Assembly (NCBI GenBank): GCA_050945755.1
Contig: JBMNTN010000032.1
Span: 1-21,901 of the forward strand
Direction: 5' to 3'
Length of the DNA: 21,901 nt
Source: JAQVXR01 sp050945755
Lineage (GTDB): Bacteria; Bacillota; Dehalobacteriia; Dehalobacteriales; Dehalobacteriaceae
A program made the position numbers and the translations under genes. Every line of letters begins with the position of its first letter. Position 1 is the first letter of the stretch. Of the stretch, positions 21,737 to 21,901 are shown piece after piece. Below the pieces are notes generated by a model. That model was not told where the DNA came from and made no database searches. It saw only the letters and a program-made list of their open reading frames with translations.

Positions 21737-21901
21737 TTCTTGAACCCATCCAATAAGAACTATATAATAAAATATGGAATACTTGGATATGGTTATTGCT
21801 AAAGGATAGTTTTGGATGAAGAAAATTTAAAAAAGTTTAAAAAAAGTTGCAAGATTTATGGGAGACACCTTGTATTTATATATGTAAGTACCAAATACAT
21901 T
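21737..21901. other. Non-coding tail of the window
   Basis: This stretch is AT-rich with no supported gene and no GC-rich terminator stem after the last permease. TGTATTT (21871-21877) and AAATACA (21893-21899) form a 7-bp inverted repeat with a 15-nt spacer, possibly an operator for a gene beyond the window. Confidence 0.4.

Noticed and set aside
21871..21899. 7-bp inverted repeat as terminator of the efflux operon
   Set aside because: The stem is AT-rich with a 15-nt loop and no T-run, and it lies 135 nt after the last stop.

Overview
The window looks like chromosome from an endospore-forming Firmicute, most likely a clostridial (Peptococcaceae-like) lineage. It carries spoIID and spoIIID, purine-rich Shine-Dalgarno (SD) sequences, frequent GTG/TTG starts, and the gene order atp operon - ywmB - murA - spoIID - spoIIID - mbl, which from memory is also found in Bacillus subtilis. 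I do not assign a genus. Almost everything is on the + strand. No rRNA, tRNA, CRISPR array or insertion sequence was seen.

Region 1 (about 139-7293) is a complete F1Fo ATP synthase operon, atpZ-I-B-E-F-H-A-G-D-C, closed by a strong intrinsic terminator. Two internal features stand out. A terminator-like hairpin lies directly after the c-subunit gene atpE. A 205-nt atpG-atpD gap is filled with direct and inverted copies of a GTGACTAGTGACTGG-type repeat. The c subunit has the proton-type pattern at its ion site, and epsilon keeps an ATP-binding I/LDxxRA motif.

Region 2 (7441-12342) is the cell-wall/sporulation core: a YwmB-like exported protein, MurA, the SpoIID lytic transglycosylase, the SpoIIID regulator and an Mbl/MreB actin. 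Each of murA, spoIID and spoIIID is followed by a hairpin with a T-run. The last of these lies just upstream of mbl. The spoIIID ribosome-binding site lies in a perfect 9-bp inverted repeat.

Region 3 (12421-16361) is an envelope-polymer group. It has an exported protein that I read as an LCP (LytR-CpsA-Psr) homologue stripped of its catalytic arginines, a stalk-domain protein, an intact LCP ligase, and a TagA/WecG glycosyltransferase. TagA would make a lipid-linked anionic polymer precursor, LCP would attach the polymer to peptidoglycan, and Mbl would guide wall growth. A 57-codon gene on the - strand (13387-13560) converges on the degenerate LCP gene, and its stop codon lies inside their shared bidirectional terminator.

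Region 4 (16419-21736) is a self-contained efflux operon with its own promoter and a candidate operator: marR, a TolC-like protein, a lipoprotein HlyD-type adaptor, and two related ABC-2 permeases. No ATPase gene is present in the window. The TolC-like protein appears to lack the usual beta-barrel segments. The last 165 bases hold no gene I can support.
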